The notes: generated by a model from the sequence alone, not told the origin. DNA of 64,000 bases from Hydractinia symbiolongicarpus (GCF_029227915.1 NC_079876.1:6944001-7008000), one strand, 5' to 3'. Positions 1-12,310 are shown, counted from the stretch's first letter. A program made the numbers and translations.

Positions 1-3000
1 AGTGTAAGTACTGTACAAAAAAAATTCAATAGTGCTAAGAAACTTCACTAAGAAAAATATTGGATAAAACCAGGAAATTAGTTGTTGGAATAATGAACGC
101 TGATGTTGACAGGTGTTCTTTTCGTGTCTCCAAGTAAATCGATATACACGTTTATTTAATATCTCATTTTATCCCTATTTTGAACCGAATAAAAAGTTGA
201 GAAATTGACATAAAATAAAATGAATGTTTGTGGATGCGAATATTTTTAGCTACGCTTTATTAAATCTTTGTAAACACTTTTTAAACTTGATTTTGTTTAC
301 ACTACAGATGGTAACGAGGGCTATAGTAAAGGTAAAAACTGAGGAAAAATAAATTGTCGCAAGAAAAGAAATTTCAACAATATAAACAAAAATACAGAAA
401 AAGCAAAAGATAAATGATAGATGCTCATCTTTTTCTGTATTTTGGGTCCTATTTGGAATGATTTTTTATTCTTTTATTTCTTGTTTCATCGCCTGAATCT
501 CATAACAAATCCTTTCCTGTGGTTAGTATATTTTGAAATTTTAAGAACTTAAAATGTTCAATAACTGTACCATTAAAATGAGACAATATATGTACGGGGT
601 ACATTAGTTAGTGGCTTTTCAATTTTACAAAATCGGTGAATATTAAGATGTTTAAAGGTCTCTGGGATTCCATCTTACCAACTAACTTTTCATCCACTCC
701 AACAATAACTATTTTAAAATTATATTCGGCACATTAGAACAGTCTAGACGACACTCTAGACAATGCAAACACATATAAGGCTACCATGACACTCAAAACC
801 CTCAATTGCTGAATAACAAAATTTGTTTCAGATTATTACATATCCTGTATATGTATATTTATAGGGAGCAGTAAAGAATCTTCTAAAACTTTCTCTTACA
901 GAACACCTGAGGTATATAGCGGATAGCGTAAATAGTGAAAAGAAATGACAAATATGGTAGAAGATGATTTGATGCTATTGTAAACAACTATGCAAGTCAT
1001 CTTCAAAATGAATGACCACTTTGTTTTGATAGTAAACAAGATAATGAGGCTTAACGATTTCGTCAAAAACGTCAAAATACATAAAATTCGTGCGTGCAGT
1101 TTTATCGTGTTGTTTGTTTGTGTTTGTGTTTCTATTGTTGTTGTATTAATTATATTTGTTATTTTTGTTGTTGTTGTTATTGTTGTTATTTTTTTGTGAC
1201 AGATTTTCATCCTATTTGATTATTGTAACTGCTTGATCCTCAAAGATCTAAAATCAAAACAGCACCCTCGTAGAGCATGTTAGATTTGTCATTGTTATGT
1301 ACAAAGTTGTTCTGTTTTCTTGCAACTACAAGGAAAGAAACTAAGAAATAGGCCAATGAGAAATAACCAATATTCTCCAGAGACCACAAAACAAGGTCAC
1401 CAGAGTGTTTTTCTCTTCAAAACCTGAACTCAGACCATGTCAAGTTTGTAGGTAGCTAAAATTGCAATGCTTCTTTGTTTTTGCCCATGATCGTTACAAT
1501 CTAGATGTGTGACTTTAAAAATGTTTTACATTGATGAAATTATAAAGAAGTGTTCTTGTACATATTTGTAATCGAATACATGTTTCTCGCATGAACAAAA
1601 AAGGACAGTATTAGTAAACAATGTAATAGCTAGCTTCCGCATAACGGAGACACAACAAAACTTTCTCAAGCCACTCTTCACTCATGTTACCTTCACATCT
1701 ATAACTAGCATGGACAGGACACAAGAAACAATACAATAACAGCGTCATACAAGTTGATGTCAACAATATGAAGTGGTTCTGTGACATCAATGTCTTCAAG
1801 ATTGATAAAGGGGAATTTTTCTCAAACTGTGTTCCTTGTGTTAAAAGTGAGATGTAATTGTGATGATGAAAAAGGGATGAAATGTACCTTGTAATAGTTG
1901 CTGTCTTGGTTAGCACCTTTCACTGCACAGAAGGTATGGTAATATGTGCTATATTATTTGCTACATGCATTTGTTACGTTTTTTGCGTACTTAGGAAAGT
2001 AAACGTGTTATATTTGTATAAGTAAACCTGCATATCAGCTTCCCAAGGCAAAAATGATTGATCGAATGAGTATGTATTCGTCTTCTCACCATTTCCCATC
2101 TTTCCAGCCTTGCTTAGGCAGACATTTTTGTGCCTATATTAATATAACCTTTAAGTAAGATGCGTAAACTAAAATTGCTATCGGAGAACTGCGAGCTTTA
2201 TTGTTGATAACATTGGTAATAATTGAAAGAAAGTAGATCTATACTGAATAAGCACATATGTGAAATTATTAGCATCCAAAAATATGTTTGCTGTATAAAA
2301 TGTCTGTTGCTAAGCGGGGAACGATGTTTCGAAATAGAAAGAGTTTTGCAGAACCATCATCACTATAGTAGAAATGATCAATTGTTACAACGGAAGAGCT
2401 GATGACGATTTTCTGAACGAATGCAACTAATGATTTGCGCATTTTTTTCAATGTATAAATTTGTTTGGTGTGTTGTTTGTTTACCCATCCGAACAAAGTT
2501 TGATATAATTAAGCGAGTACTAAGTAGTACGTTTTGCTGCAGTAATTCTCCATGTTATTCTTTCCTGCTTTCGTGCTCCCAGCTCTTTGATACATTAAAG
2601 TGTTTTTTCCTGTTGTTACAACACATTGCAAGCAGACGATGACCGCATGTAAGATGAACACATTTCTCGTGTAGTACACCCTATTGTTAGTATTTGTGAA
2701 AAATCTAAGATTGCATGAATCATGTGTCAAGCCAAGTCTTTCTGAGTAGATAGAAAACAAAAGTCAACAAGAAAGTATTAATTATTGCCGTAAAATATAG
2801 AAACTTGAGTAACATTGAGTCTGAACCAAAATCTTGTGTCGCTAATCAAAACGGCGTGTATTCCCTTGGTACACAAGTAGAAATATTCTGCCGATCCAGA
2901 TTAACATTCTAGATTACATTCAAAAACTTCGGCAAGCTATCTTTTACTTTTGAGATTATCGTTATTGACAAATCAAAGGAAATCATATAAAAAATATGTA

Positions 3001-3200
3001 TTCAACTCGATCTTGATTTTGTTTAGCATTTCTCCAAAAGTAAATAAGACTGGATTTTATATGCTGTTAAAATGTTAGTTTAAATATATATTAACCACTG
3101 CTGATATTTTAAGTAATGGAACTTAATAGCTGCAAGACTTATTTATCAAAACGTTTCGTAATATTGGCATTTAAAAGAGTTACTTCACACTTTCAATGGT
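1..3200. other. Gene-poor AT-rich stretch
   Basis: I see no convincing exon here. Open frames at 896-1210 and 990-1199 come from a GTT/TTG-rich simple tract at about 1105-1198 and encode low-complexity hydrophobic or Thr-rich strings. The frames at 1611-1916 and 2269-2760 have no recognisable domain or paired splice sites. Earlier exons of the Ig gene at 3.9 kb could lie here or left of the window, but none could be identified. Confidence 0.5.
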
Positions 3201-3217
3201 AACTCCATATTCAAGTT

Positions 3218-3266
3218 GGAACCATTTTTATATACTGATAGCCTTGTGGTATATAAAAATGGTTCC
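3218..3266. repeat. Perfect 18-bp hairpin
   Basis: GGAACCATTTTTATATAC at 3218-3235 is exactly reverse-complemented at 3249-3266, with a 13-base loop. It lies immediately left of a tRNA-SINE-like segment, so it may be the end of a small palindromic element rather than a functional RNA. Confidence 0.6.
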
Positions 3267-3274
3267 CACTTTAG

Positions 3275-3400
3275 CGTTCAATTCCAGTGCGGGAGAACTT
3301 GGGATCAAACCCCGGCCGAGTCATGCCAGAGACTATAAAAGTGTGAAATCTTTCCTTTCCGCTTAGTGTTCAGCATAAGTAAAGGATTGATATCTTAGGC
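3275..3400 (+). repeat. tRNA-derived SINE-like segment
   Basis: The segment contains GGGATCAAACCCCGGCCGAG at 3301-3320, which resembles a polymerase III B box plus the Cys/Gly-rich SINE body seen in invertebrate SINEs. It is followed by a body with TCATGCCAGAGAC and a region around 3360-3376 reading GCTTAGTGTTCAGC. The A box half is decayed. The call is family resemblance only. Confidence 0.4.
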
Positions 3401-3888
3401 AGTTGTCTAGTTGAGCGATTGCTGTGCTTGCTCGACTTTCGTAGCTCCAATGGGAGCTTTAAATGCGCTAGTATCCCCATCGCAGGACCCTCGTTGATTA
3501 CAGTACTAATAGGAACTAAAGAGGTTATCCTGGGTAAATAATTTAAATAATAATAATACAATGTCAAGTTTTTGAATGACACGAAAATGTAGACAAGTCA
3601 AATATTTCTTGATTGTGAGCACTTGAACTAGAAAGAATGTTTGAGAATATCTATAGCAACGAAAAAACACAAACAGAATGAATACTTGACACGTACATTC
3701 ATCAAATGACCCTTCAATCCATTTATTTCTACAATAGAAACAACATAGATCATTTTAAAACAGCATTTTTTGTTAAAGTTTACCTTCCTACTTTCATAAG
3801 AAGAGAATTCATAATTCGTTTTTGTTGCTTGTCCAATTGATAAAATAGCTTCTTAAAGAGTGAAAAATAATCCTTTTTTTTTTCTTAG

Positions 3889-5786
3889 GACTTTTGGTCT
3901 TAGAACATTACCCAAAAGCAAATCATCTTGTCACAAAACTTGGTATTGGAAAGTCTATCCTGTCATGTTCAGTTGAATCCGATCGACCATTTAAGTTGGA
4001 ATGGTTTAAAGATGGTAAAGCTATAAACCTAACAAAACAACCGCCATGGTCTTACCCTTTCTCAGACGGCTCTGGTTTGTCGTTAGTTCAATGGCCATAT
4101 TTAAACAACCTCTCACGCGGTGTGTATGAATGCAGGGCATCAAATGGCGTTGATCTTACAGTTAGTCATAAAGTGAAATTTACCCCTATCATTGGTATTA
4201 ATTTGTTTTCATTTTTCCCTTACTATGCGATGGCAGTGTAGAGGAAGCGCATTAAGTTTGTAAATCATTTAGATTGCAGGCTCAAGTTCTCACCCCTGTG
4301 CACTTTAAATTTCGTGTTACTAACTAACTCGACGCCTTCTACTGATCGTTAGTTAGATTCTGTGTATTCCTGAGCGAGTACTGCAATATTTTTTACTCAC
4401 GGCGATTCATTCAAAGGTATAAAAGAATGTAAACCTTTCCGGTATTATACATAATTAAGATGTCGTAGTCAATTGTATAGTGGAAATCCTCAATTTCAAA
4501 TAGACACATTAATGTGTACTGTAAAATAAAGGTTTTAAAATAAAGATCTTTTCATTAATTCTTTTCTCTGGTGTATACATATAGAAATTCAAAAAGAAAT
4601 CATGCATGTAATGTAAATTCGAAAATAAATTTTGTAAGAAGGTTATGGGAAGATTCTCAGATGCTACTTGATATATGGAAATAAGTGGAACCATCTTCCC
4701 CGGTCTGTTGAGTCAAATTATACTCTGGGAACCGAAGCTTTTTCTCGATTTTCGAAACAAATTACAGAACTTCAACGCTCAAACGTGTTTTTTTACATTC
4801 GAATCATGAATTTTTTTTAAACTAGCACGCTCATGGTGACACATTACAGCTAAGTTTAGTTCTAAGTGACTATATAAAGTACATCTCCCAAATTGAAGTC
4901 GCCATGTTTTATTTTATCTTTTCTTAAACGTTTTACAACTGTACTTTTAGCACTTCTATATTTGTTCCCAGAACTGCAGCGTGCTTTAATGAAATTAAAC
5001 TTTTTGGAAAAACTTATGTGGAACCTATTTTTTAGTTCCCTTGAAAGTTCCACTTATTGAACGGCAACTGTATCTGGAAAACCTAATTAGGCGTCTTTTC
5101 CAAAGGAACATAAAAGTGGACACCCTTCTTTAGTACTAGAAAGCATCGGACAAAGAGCGAGTCTATCGCCTCTTACTTATATATTAGACCAAGAATATTA
5201 TATTGCTGAATTAGAGCGCCACACATATTCTTAACACTAAGTTTCTTAGCGCCCAAATTAGTTTACTGAAACTTGACTACTTAAGCGCCACTTAGGCGGT
5301 GACCGGTCTCGAACATGACATCTTACGATTTGCAAGCAAAAGCTCTACCGATTAGGCTATCTAAAGTGTATAGAAGAAGATCAAAGCTTTAATAAACTTT
5401 AAAAATATTAACGTTTAGAAAAACATTTACCACTTGGATTTCCAGTGATTACGAAACCCTTACCACCACTTCAAAGGTATCCAAAAAGACTTTATGGTAC
5501 CAACATAACATTGCATTGCAATGCTGCAGGGAAGGGCGTGTTGGACATTGGTTGGTTTATAGATTACGAACCTTTCCATAAAAGAAGAGATGTTTGGAAG
5601 AAAGGTGAAGGATTCGATTACTGGTTCAGTCAAGATAACACAAAGTTGAAAATTTACAACTTGAAGAAAATGACATCATCCTTTATATCGTGTTTTCTTT
5701 CAAATGAAATTGGAATACAAGAAGCGGGAAGGTTTCACCTTTATTCAATTCCACCTGAACAAACTAACAATTCTACTCAACCTTAA
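3889..5786 (+). CDS. Secreted Ig-domain protein, last two exons (5' end missing)
   Basis: Exon 3889-4194 follows a polypyrimidine tract and AG, opens in phase 1 and ends ATTG|GTATTA in phase 1. Exon 5446-5786 follows TTTCCAG, enters in phase 1 and ends at a stop codon at 5784-5786. Each exon encodes one Ig-like (I-set-like) domain. The first has Cys in SILSCSV, Trp in LEWFKDG and Cys in GVYECRA. The second has Cys in ITLHCNA, Trp in IGWFIDY and Cys in FISCFL. One phase-1 exon per Ig domain is the usual animal arrangement. No transmembrane segment follows the last domain, and the tail (PPEQTNNSTQP) is short and polar, so this isoform is probably secreted or peripheral. The signal peptide and any earlier domains are not in the identified sequence. 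The intron holds a tRNA-like relic. The family is clear, but the specific gene is not identifiable. Confidence 0.8.
5298..5366 (-). repeat. tRNA-like relic (SINE head or tRNA pseudogene)
   Basis: On the minus strand there is an A-box-like TAGCCTAATCGGTAGAGC, then an anticodon-arm-like middle, then a B box GTTCGAGACC (plus-strand 5305-5314). The acceptor stem does not pair well, so a functional tRNA is unlikely. It lies in the intron of the Ig gene. Confidence 0.45.
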
Positions 5787-5936
5787 TCTTAAATGGTTAA
5801 CCATATGAAATATGACACCGCGACGTCGTACATTTTGATACCTTTGGTCAAACTAATGATCATTAACTTACACTTATTGAAATATATGACGCACAACTTT
5901 ACTTTGAAAAGTAGGTAATAAAAATGTAGACTTTAA

Positions 5937-6993
5937 TCCTATTTATGCCAGGATTTTTTTGGAACTCTAAGAAGTCAGGAGATCAATAATATTCGCCGTC
6001 GCCATTTTATTAAATGTACGACATCATATATTACTGAACCTAAAAAATCGTCAAAACTTTGAAGCATAAGCATTTTTACCTGGTACCTTTTGTTCGCAAA
6101 AGACGTTGCCATAAAATATTTAAATTTCCAGAAGCTAACTCACAATGAGCTACACCAGAATTGAAAGGTGGTGTCCCGGCACGAATAGGGTTAATATAAT
6201 TTATATTTTTATGTATGTATTTTTTTGACACATCTTTCTATTCCGATTTCATCCACTCCCTGAATATAAGTGTGGTGTACTATAAATTGGACGATAATGT
6301 TTAAGAAGAATTTTATAAAAACAGAATAAATATTTCTTTAGAAAATTTTGTTTTATATTGTTTTAATGCTTATTTTAGTAGGTATAGTCGTCCTCTCTGC
6401 AACCCCTTGTGAACTTGAACTTCTGTCGGCATTTAAAGTAAAGTCGCTGTATCTTAAATACCATTACTTCTAATTCTGATACAAACTCATCATTAAAGAA
6501 TATCAGCCGCGTTAAAATGGTTAATTGAGGTTATTACTAACTGTCTAATTATAGTATTAAAAGAACCAATTTAATTCCCTTTTCTCCAGGTGTATTTGTT
6601 GTTGTGTAAAGAAGAATCCCTTGAGAAATGATTTTGTTCATAGGTTTTTGCTAGAATATATAGCTAAAAACTAATCACAGAAATCTTGATCTCCTACGAT
6701 AAACTTATTCTATAGAGCATGTTTCTAATTCCTAACTTCAAAACTTTCAAAACTTTCAATCATTCTTATTACTTATATACACATTTATTCTCTGCGGTAA
6801 GGTTGGATTCCGTGGCTTCCGTGGCCACCGCATCCACCATTTCCGCCGTATTTGTGACGGTATCTGGTATATCTGTATCTGTATCGATAACATCTTCTTT
6901 GTCGACCACATCTTCTCTTTCAACGTCATTTAAATCATCACTTTCGTCGTCGTCATCACAATCATCAACATTTGATTCATCATCATCATCATT
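5937..6993. repeat. Duplicated unit A (partner of 7742-9180)
   Basis: Starting at ATCCTATTTATGCC, this segment matches the segment starting at 7742 step by step: the GAACTC..AAGTCAG block, the TCATATAT..CTGAAC block, AAGCATAAGC, the CTCTGATA/AAACTCA block, ATATAGCTAAAAA and finally the acidic-gene exon. It is a tandem segmental duplication that includes the 3' end of the small secreted gene. Unit B carries extra sequence and is longer. Confidence 0.75.
6785..6990 (-). pseudogene. Partial duplicate of the acidic/basic secreted-protein exon
   Basis: This is the unit-A copy of the last exon of the gene at 8930-9660. The Asp-rich part and the basic tail (RCYRYRYRYT, then Gly/His-rich residues) are both recognisable. 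In this copy they lie in different reading frames: the Asp-rich frame runs on into an acidic D/T/E string (DTDTDIPDTV), while the basic frame is closed upstream by a TGA. The signal-peptide and second exons are absent, because the copy stops at the piggyBac-like element at 6994. It is probably a dead partial copy, although the acidic frame stays open to the end of the homologous region. Confidence 0.65.
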
Positions 6994-6997
6994 TTAA

Positions 6998-7737
6998 CCC
7001 TATTCGGTCCGGGGGGGGGGGCGGATTCCGCCCCCCCTGACGGTTTTTTTTAATAACTCCTGATTGCTTTGTTATATGGCTATGATACTTACTGAGTTTC
7101 AACATTTATCTATTAGACACCTGCATGCTAATTTTTTAGGTCCCATACCTTTCAGAGGCTTTGATATTGGCCATTACTCGAAACTACCCCTAAAAATATC
7201 TATGAAGTCCTTATAATGGGGGAAATATAATAACTCCTGTTAGGATTATCCTTAGAACTTGAAACTTGCAACACAACTTTATTTCATCAGGAAGAATCAT
7301 TTTGAATAATTTGAACACGTGACTAATCCGATTTCCCGATTTTGTCGGATTTCACCCGAAAATCGGAAAAAACGGATTTTCGGGCAATTTTTGGCAATTT
7401 TTTATCCGATCAATGTAAAAACCGGAAGATATGTTAAATAACTTTTATTTAGCTTTCAGAAACCTCAAAGAGAATGTAAAAATTTGGTCTAGAACGAAAG
7501 TAATTATATTTTAAGCAGATAGTGGCATTCTTGACAATTTTCAAGCTTCTGATGACGTCACAGAAAATGTGCTGCGCAAGCAAAAGTTTATTGACGCCAT
7601 TTTGTTCGTTTTATGACGTACTATAAGTGTGCCAAGTTTGATTCAATTTGAACAATCCTGTGAAAAGTTGTTGAGGGGGGGGCGGAATCCGCCCCCCCCG
7701 GTCATAGTATGTTCGAAAAACCCCGGACCGAATAGGG
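6998..7737. mobile_element. piggyBac-like non-autonomous element (740 bp)
   Basis: The ends are inverted repeats, CCCTATTCGGTCCGGGG at the left and its reverse complement ending GGACCGAATAGGG at the right. They are flanked by TTAA at 6994-6997 and 7738-7741. TTAA target duplication with ends beginning CCCT is the hallmark of the piggyBac superfamily. Sub-terminal G/C runs (7009-7038 and 7675-7700) form a second palindrome. No transposase frame is present inside. It sits exactly between duplicated units A and B. Confidence 0.8.
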
Positions 7738-7741
7738 TTAA

Positions 7742-9180
7742 TCCTATTCATGCTAGGTTTTTAGGAACTCAGAGAAGTCAGGGGTTCAATAACATTTTGC
7801 TGAAATCATTCCATAAAAATTAACGTCATCATATATAACTGAACATGAAAAAATTGTCCAAATTTTAAAGCATAAGCTTCTAAATAAAAAGAGTAGGTTT
7901 CATGTGTAAAATGTTATCTGTATTTTCTTACCAGTACATTTTGTTTGAAAAAGACATAGCCATATAATTTGAATTTGCAAAAGCTAATTTAAAATTGGCT
8001 ACAAAAGAATTGAAATATGGTCTACCGGCTTGAATAAGGTTAATATATAAGATGCGATATCGTTTTTTATGTATGTTCGTTTTTCTTTGATTTTGACACA
8101 ACTTTATATCCCAAATAGCCCCCCTCCCCTCCCCCTCCCGAACCCCTAAATAAGTGTGTTGTACTATAACTGCGACGAAAATGTTTAAAAACATATTAAA
8201 AATGTTGTTTCATATTATTTTAATACATATTACATTGTTGCCTCGCAAAAGTATTTTTACACCCCACTTGCAAACTTGCATCGGTGCCTAAAGTCAATTG
8301 ATTTTATGCATCTTGAATACCATTATCTCTAACTCTGATATAAACTCACCATTAAAGAATATCAGTCACGTTATAATGACTAGTTGTGGATTGTACCAAT
8401 TGTCTAAATATAGTATTAAAGTAACTAATTTATAATAACTTTATTATAACACAATGTGAATTAGCAATTAATATAATTGCTAATTCCCTTCACTCCAGCT
8501 ATATTGTTTCTTTGTTGTGTTTGCCTAAACTAGCTATTTTTAACTTAATTAAACCTTTATATTAATATAGACATCAATAACTTTTAAATAGCATGTAAGA
8601 AGTATACGCTACAAGGTTGATCATAAAGTCGAATATCGCTTGTGAAATATTTTTGTTCATAGGTGTTTGCTAGAAGTCGATCTAAGCTTGCAGACATGGA
8701 ATATAGCTAAAAAAAACTAATCACAAACCTTGAACTTCTACTATAAATTCATTCTATAGAGCATGTTTCTAATTCTAACTTCAGTGTTACATGTAGCATA
8801 TTTTTACCAATCAAAAAATATATTTTGGGCAAGTTTATGGTGGCCACCAAATAATTCAGGATTGAGACAACAAAATAAAAACAAATTGTTTCAAAAACTT
8901 TCAATCATATTTATTATTCACATGCAAATTTATCCTCTGTGGTAAGGTTGGCTTCCGTGGCCACCATATCCGCCGTATTTGTGTCGGTAACTGGTATATC
9001 TGTATCTGTATCGATAACATCTTCTCTTTCGACGGCATCTTGTTTTTCCACCGTCATTTAAATCATCGCTTTCGTCGTCGTCATCACAGTCGTCGTCATT
9101 TGATTCTTCTTCATCATCATCATCGCAATCATCGTCATCCTCCTCATCATCAACTACAGGATCATCAATTTCATGTTCGT
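7742..9180. repeat. Duplicated unit B (partner of 5937-6993)
   Basis: This is the second copy of the tandem segmental duplication and contains the intact last exon of the acidic/basic secreted protein. Relative to unit A it has several insertions, for example around 8430-8620 and 8640-8700. Confidence 0.75.
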
Positions 9181-9660
9181 CTAGATTAATAAAGGTATAC
9201 TAAAATAGCGTAATGTTATTTTTTAATGGCAAAGTATACACACAATAGATAACTCACCAGCAACATCATTGGCTGCGGTATCTTCAAACTCAATAGGACT
9301 TGCTAAATAGAAAAAAGTATCAGATAAGAACAAAGCGTGCTTAGAAGCTATCTATTGATAGCACTTTTGTATCTAATTCTTCAGTACTCGGTAAATGTAT
9401 TTTTATACTCCGGAGATATTAAAAGAGTAGAACTGCGACATAAGCATGATTCAGTACACTGTTCTAGTATGCATTTGTACTCGTTTCTGTTTCCCCTTGT
9501 TTTACACAGACCGTCGTATCGGATACCATTTCTTTATAACAGTTACCAAAATAATTAATTTATCCAATGCAGCTCAATGTTGTATTGTGAATAACCTAAC
9601 AAACATCTTACTGGTAATGATACCAAGAAACAATGTCAAGAACAACAATGCCAGCTTCAT
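8930..9660 (-). CDS. Small secreted protein with Asp-rich pro-region and basic Cys/Arg/Tyr tail
   Basis: Three exons chain on the minus strand. Exon 1 is 9660-9612, with ATG at 9660 and donor A|GTAAGA. Exon 2 is 9302-9258, after TTTAG and ending G|GTGAGT. Exon 3 is 9180-8930, after CTAG, with stop TAA at 8932-8930. Phases are 1 and 1, giving 114 residues. Residues 1-16 (MKLALLFLTLFLGIIT) look like a signal peptide. Residues about 32-70 are dominated by Asp/Glu, with a Cys in each of two Asp clusters. The C-terminal ~40 residues are strongly basic: KTRCRRKRRC, then YRYRYRYTSYRHKYGGYGG and a His/Gly end. A signal peptide, acidic pro-piece and cationic Cys-containing tail is the layout of some secreted antimicrobial or matrix peptide precursors, such as the cnidarian arminins. 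The Arg/Lys run could be a convertase site. I do not recognise the family. A shell-, mesoglea- or nematocyst-matrix role is equally possible. Confidence 0.7.
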
Positions 9661-9719
9661 GATGATAGATTCTTTGCAGACGTTGGCACCAACTGGTTAG
9701 TAACTCTTAGAGTTGTCTT

Positions 9720-11040
9720 TTTTATATCAAATTAGCTGTCTCGTTAATAAGGATAACTGCATTTTTAATTTAACAACTGCATTCTGATAGGAACTAGAAA
9801 TTCATTAGAGCACGTTGGATTACACATGTGAGAGCTACGAAGACTTTATTATCATATGCATCAAATATAATTAGTTTTTATTACGTACTTAAAAATGTTC
9901 AATTGCAAAATCTTGTATCCATTATTATGTAAAGATCCCTATGTTGTTAATAGTATCTGGTAGATTATTTAAATAAATGATGCAATAAAAGGATTGTCGT
10001 CATGGCATGATTACGTACCTGACAAATGGACATGTGTTTTATGAGAATGCCTTTTTGTTGAATATATACATTTAGACCACCCGATTCTTTCTATCTCTTT
10101 GTGAAAGGGAAAATATTATTTTTAAAATTAACGATCTACGTTTCTTTGATGTTGTTTTTAATACTTGTTAGAATAACATGACTGCACTATTCGAAAAATC
10201 AAGCTAAAATTGAAATGTCAGAATAAATACAGAAAGTGAACAACTTGTTACGACACGAATTTCCATTTTTTTTTAACTAACTGACTTGTGCTCGAAAATG
10301 TGACTTGTACGATCATTTACAAGACCGTGTAGGTTTTAGCTTAGGGTGGCTGTGCTTATTTTTTTACAATAAAGTAATCTGTAGCCAAAGTTGATTTAAG
10401 TGTTTTAAGTGATAAAAAACATTGGGATGCATTTGGATAAAATTATAGAATATGATTACGTAGAAATCATTTTTATTGATGTCAATACACATGTAAATAA
10501 CTGAACGGAAAAAATGTCAAGTAAATATTTCGAACACAATAGAAAACATTCTGATTAATCTCCATCTTAAAAGCTCTAAGCATCATAGACCCAATAAACT
10601 TTAAATGTTCTGTGTGGCTGAGTTTTGTGGCCACGTTTTAAGAACATTTCAAGCACGGTATGCCACGACTGTTTTCAAAAGTTGTATCTGTATCTAAATA
10701 AGCCCTTAGATATTTTGATTTCTTTCGATTTGTGGAGATTGTTGTGAGTTTGCGTCCTGTGAAATTTTTGATTTTGATCAAGAAGAGTTTTCAAAAAAAA
10801 GTATATTTCCAAAAAAATATGCATTAAATTCACTCAGAGCGTGTATCGCTGTTTGGGAGAGGCGCTTTAAAAGCATGGAAAAGGGATAAATTATCAAATG
10901 TAAATTTTAATTTTTTAAGCAAATATCGGCAAAAAATTTTGTAATCAATGCTTCTTTAAAAACCTGAATTTTAAGGAAAAATACTTATGTGAGCAAAAGT
11001 ATTTGCTGACAGTCATCTTCAGGCATGGTTGCCAATATGT
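9720..11040. other. No gene recognised
   Basis: This is AT-rich sequence upstream of the small secreted gene. I see no exon with paired splice sites and no terminal-repeat element. The promoter of the secreted gene should lie just above 9660, but no unambiguous TATA element was identified. Confidence 0.4.
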
Positions 11041-11044
11041 GATG

Positions 11045-11255
11045 ACATCGTTTGTGCCAAGGTTTTTAACTGCGTACCAAGGTTTTTTTAATATATACCG
11101 AGTTTTGTAAGTTCGTACCAAGATTTGCAAGCCCGTACCAATTTTTTTAGGGTAACACCAATCTTTCTAAGTCTGTACCAAATTTTGTAAGTTCGCGCCA
11201 AGTTTTTAGAGGTTTGTTCCAAGTTTCCTAAGGTCATACCATGTTCGATACTTAC
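11045..11255 (+). repeat. Degenerate ~25-30-bp tandem repeat
   Basis: At least nine spaced copies of a motif close to GTACCAAGTTTTGTAAGTTC occur, for example at 11055, 11075, 11096, 11116, 11135, 11155, 11177, 11198 and 11218. It is a diverged minisatellite with no coding frame. Confidence 0.65.
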
Positions 11256-12300
11256 AAAAGAATGTGTAAATTTAGCTAAATGCGCAACTAAGGTTTAGTT
11301 AAATCGATTATGGGAATAAATTTTTCGACTAGCTAGCCAAGAATGACATGGGCTGTAACATTTTTTTTATTGACTGAGTAAGTAAAAGCTGAAGACCAAG
11401 TTTGAAAATGAGGGGAAGCATTTGTTATAAATTTTGTCGTGTTGTAGCTTCTTTCCTTTGATATGGTTTTATCGATAAAAGTATTGCAGGAGTTAGATAA
11501 TCATTTCCAATGCTTCTTTAAACCTGTTTTTCGTGCTTGTTTACATTTTAAGCTGCATTCTTTCTTGGCGACGGGCAATATTCGTCCATATCGGCCCGTC
11601 GTCAAAAGCGCTAAACCAATCAGAATGCCTAAAAACCTGTATTTCCCGCTTGCAAAATCCAGTCAGTCAACAAAATGTCCGAACAAATATAAAAAAACTG
11701 ATTTTTATTTGTGTTATGAGTGAAACTTTCTTTGACATTTTATGTTAAAATTTTGTAAGGAAAGACCGTATGCAAACTCTCATGGTGGATGACGGTGTGC
11801 AATACATTAAAAAACGATCTAGTTTTGATCATATATATGTATCTAAAATTTTTCTATTTATTTTGTGAGACTTTGTGGCTAAAAACAAAAGTTACACAAA
11901 TTAAATAACTTTTGTTGATTTATTCAGAGGGTTTTACTCATCTCAAACCGTCTTTGTTTTGTTTCAGATTAAAATCAGATTAAAATTTTTGGTAACCGGC
12001 AAAAAAATTGAACTTTGTAGTTATATTTTAATTCTGTATCGTTAACTGTCAATTTTAGGTAAATTGTTGGGAAAGTGACTGTAAAGTTATTTCGTGTGTT
12101 GCAAATTTTGTAATAATCTTTTTTGGATTACATAATGAAAAGTGTTGCTTGAAATAATTTTCAAATGTTTTTTTTTTACTTTTTAGTAAGTAGCTTTATC
12201 TATTTTATTTATTTTTTGTGGGGTGATATTTTCGATCTTATGTGTCCAAAATTTAACTTTCTGTATTGTTTCTTATTGCTACATGTTATACTTTTGTATC
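11256..12300. other. No gene recognised
   Basis: The frames at 11463-11723 and 11533-11748 have no recognisable domain. A GACGGGC..GCCCGTC palindrome occurs at 11570-11601. The stretch may be the body of the Helitron-like element ending at 12343, but its 5' end was not found. Confidence 0.35.
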
Positions 12301-12310
12301 TTTTTCCTGA

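Noticed and set aside
896-1210. Overlapping open frames on both strands in a GTT-rich tract
   Set aside because: Frames are kept open by simple-sequence composition and give low-complexity peptides without domains or splice support.
5298-5366. Functional tRNA gene
   Set aside because: A and B boxes are visible but the acceptor and T stems do not pair, so it was called a relic.
6719-6997. 92-codon plus-strand Ser/Thr/Val-rich frame
   Set aside because: It is antisense to the Asp-rich duplicate exon and mirrors its GAT/GAC repeats.
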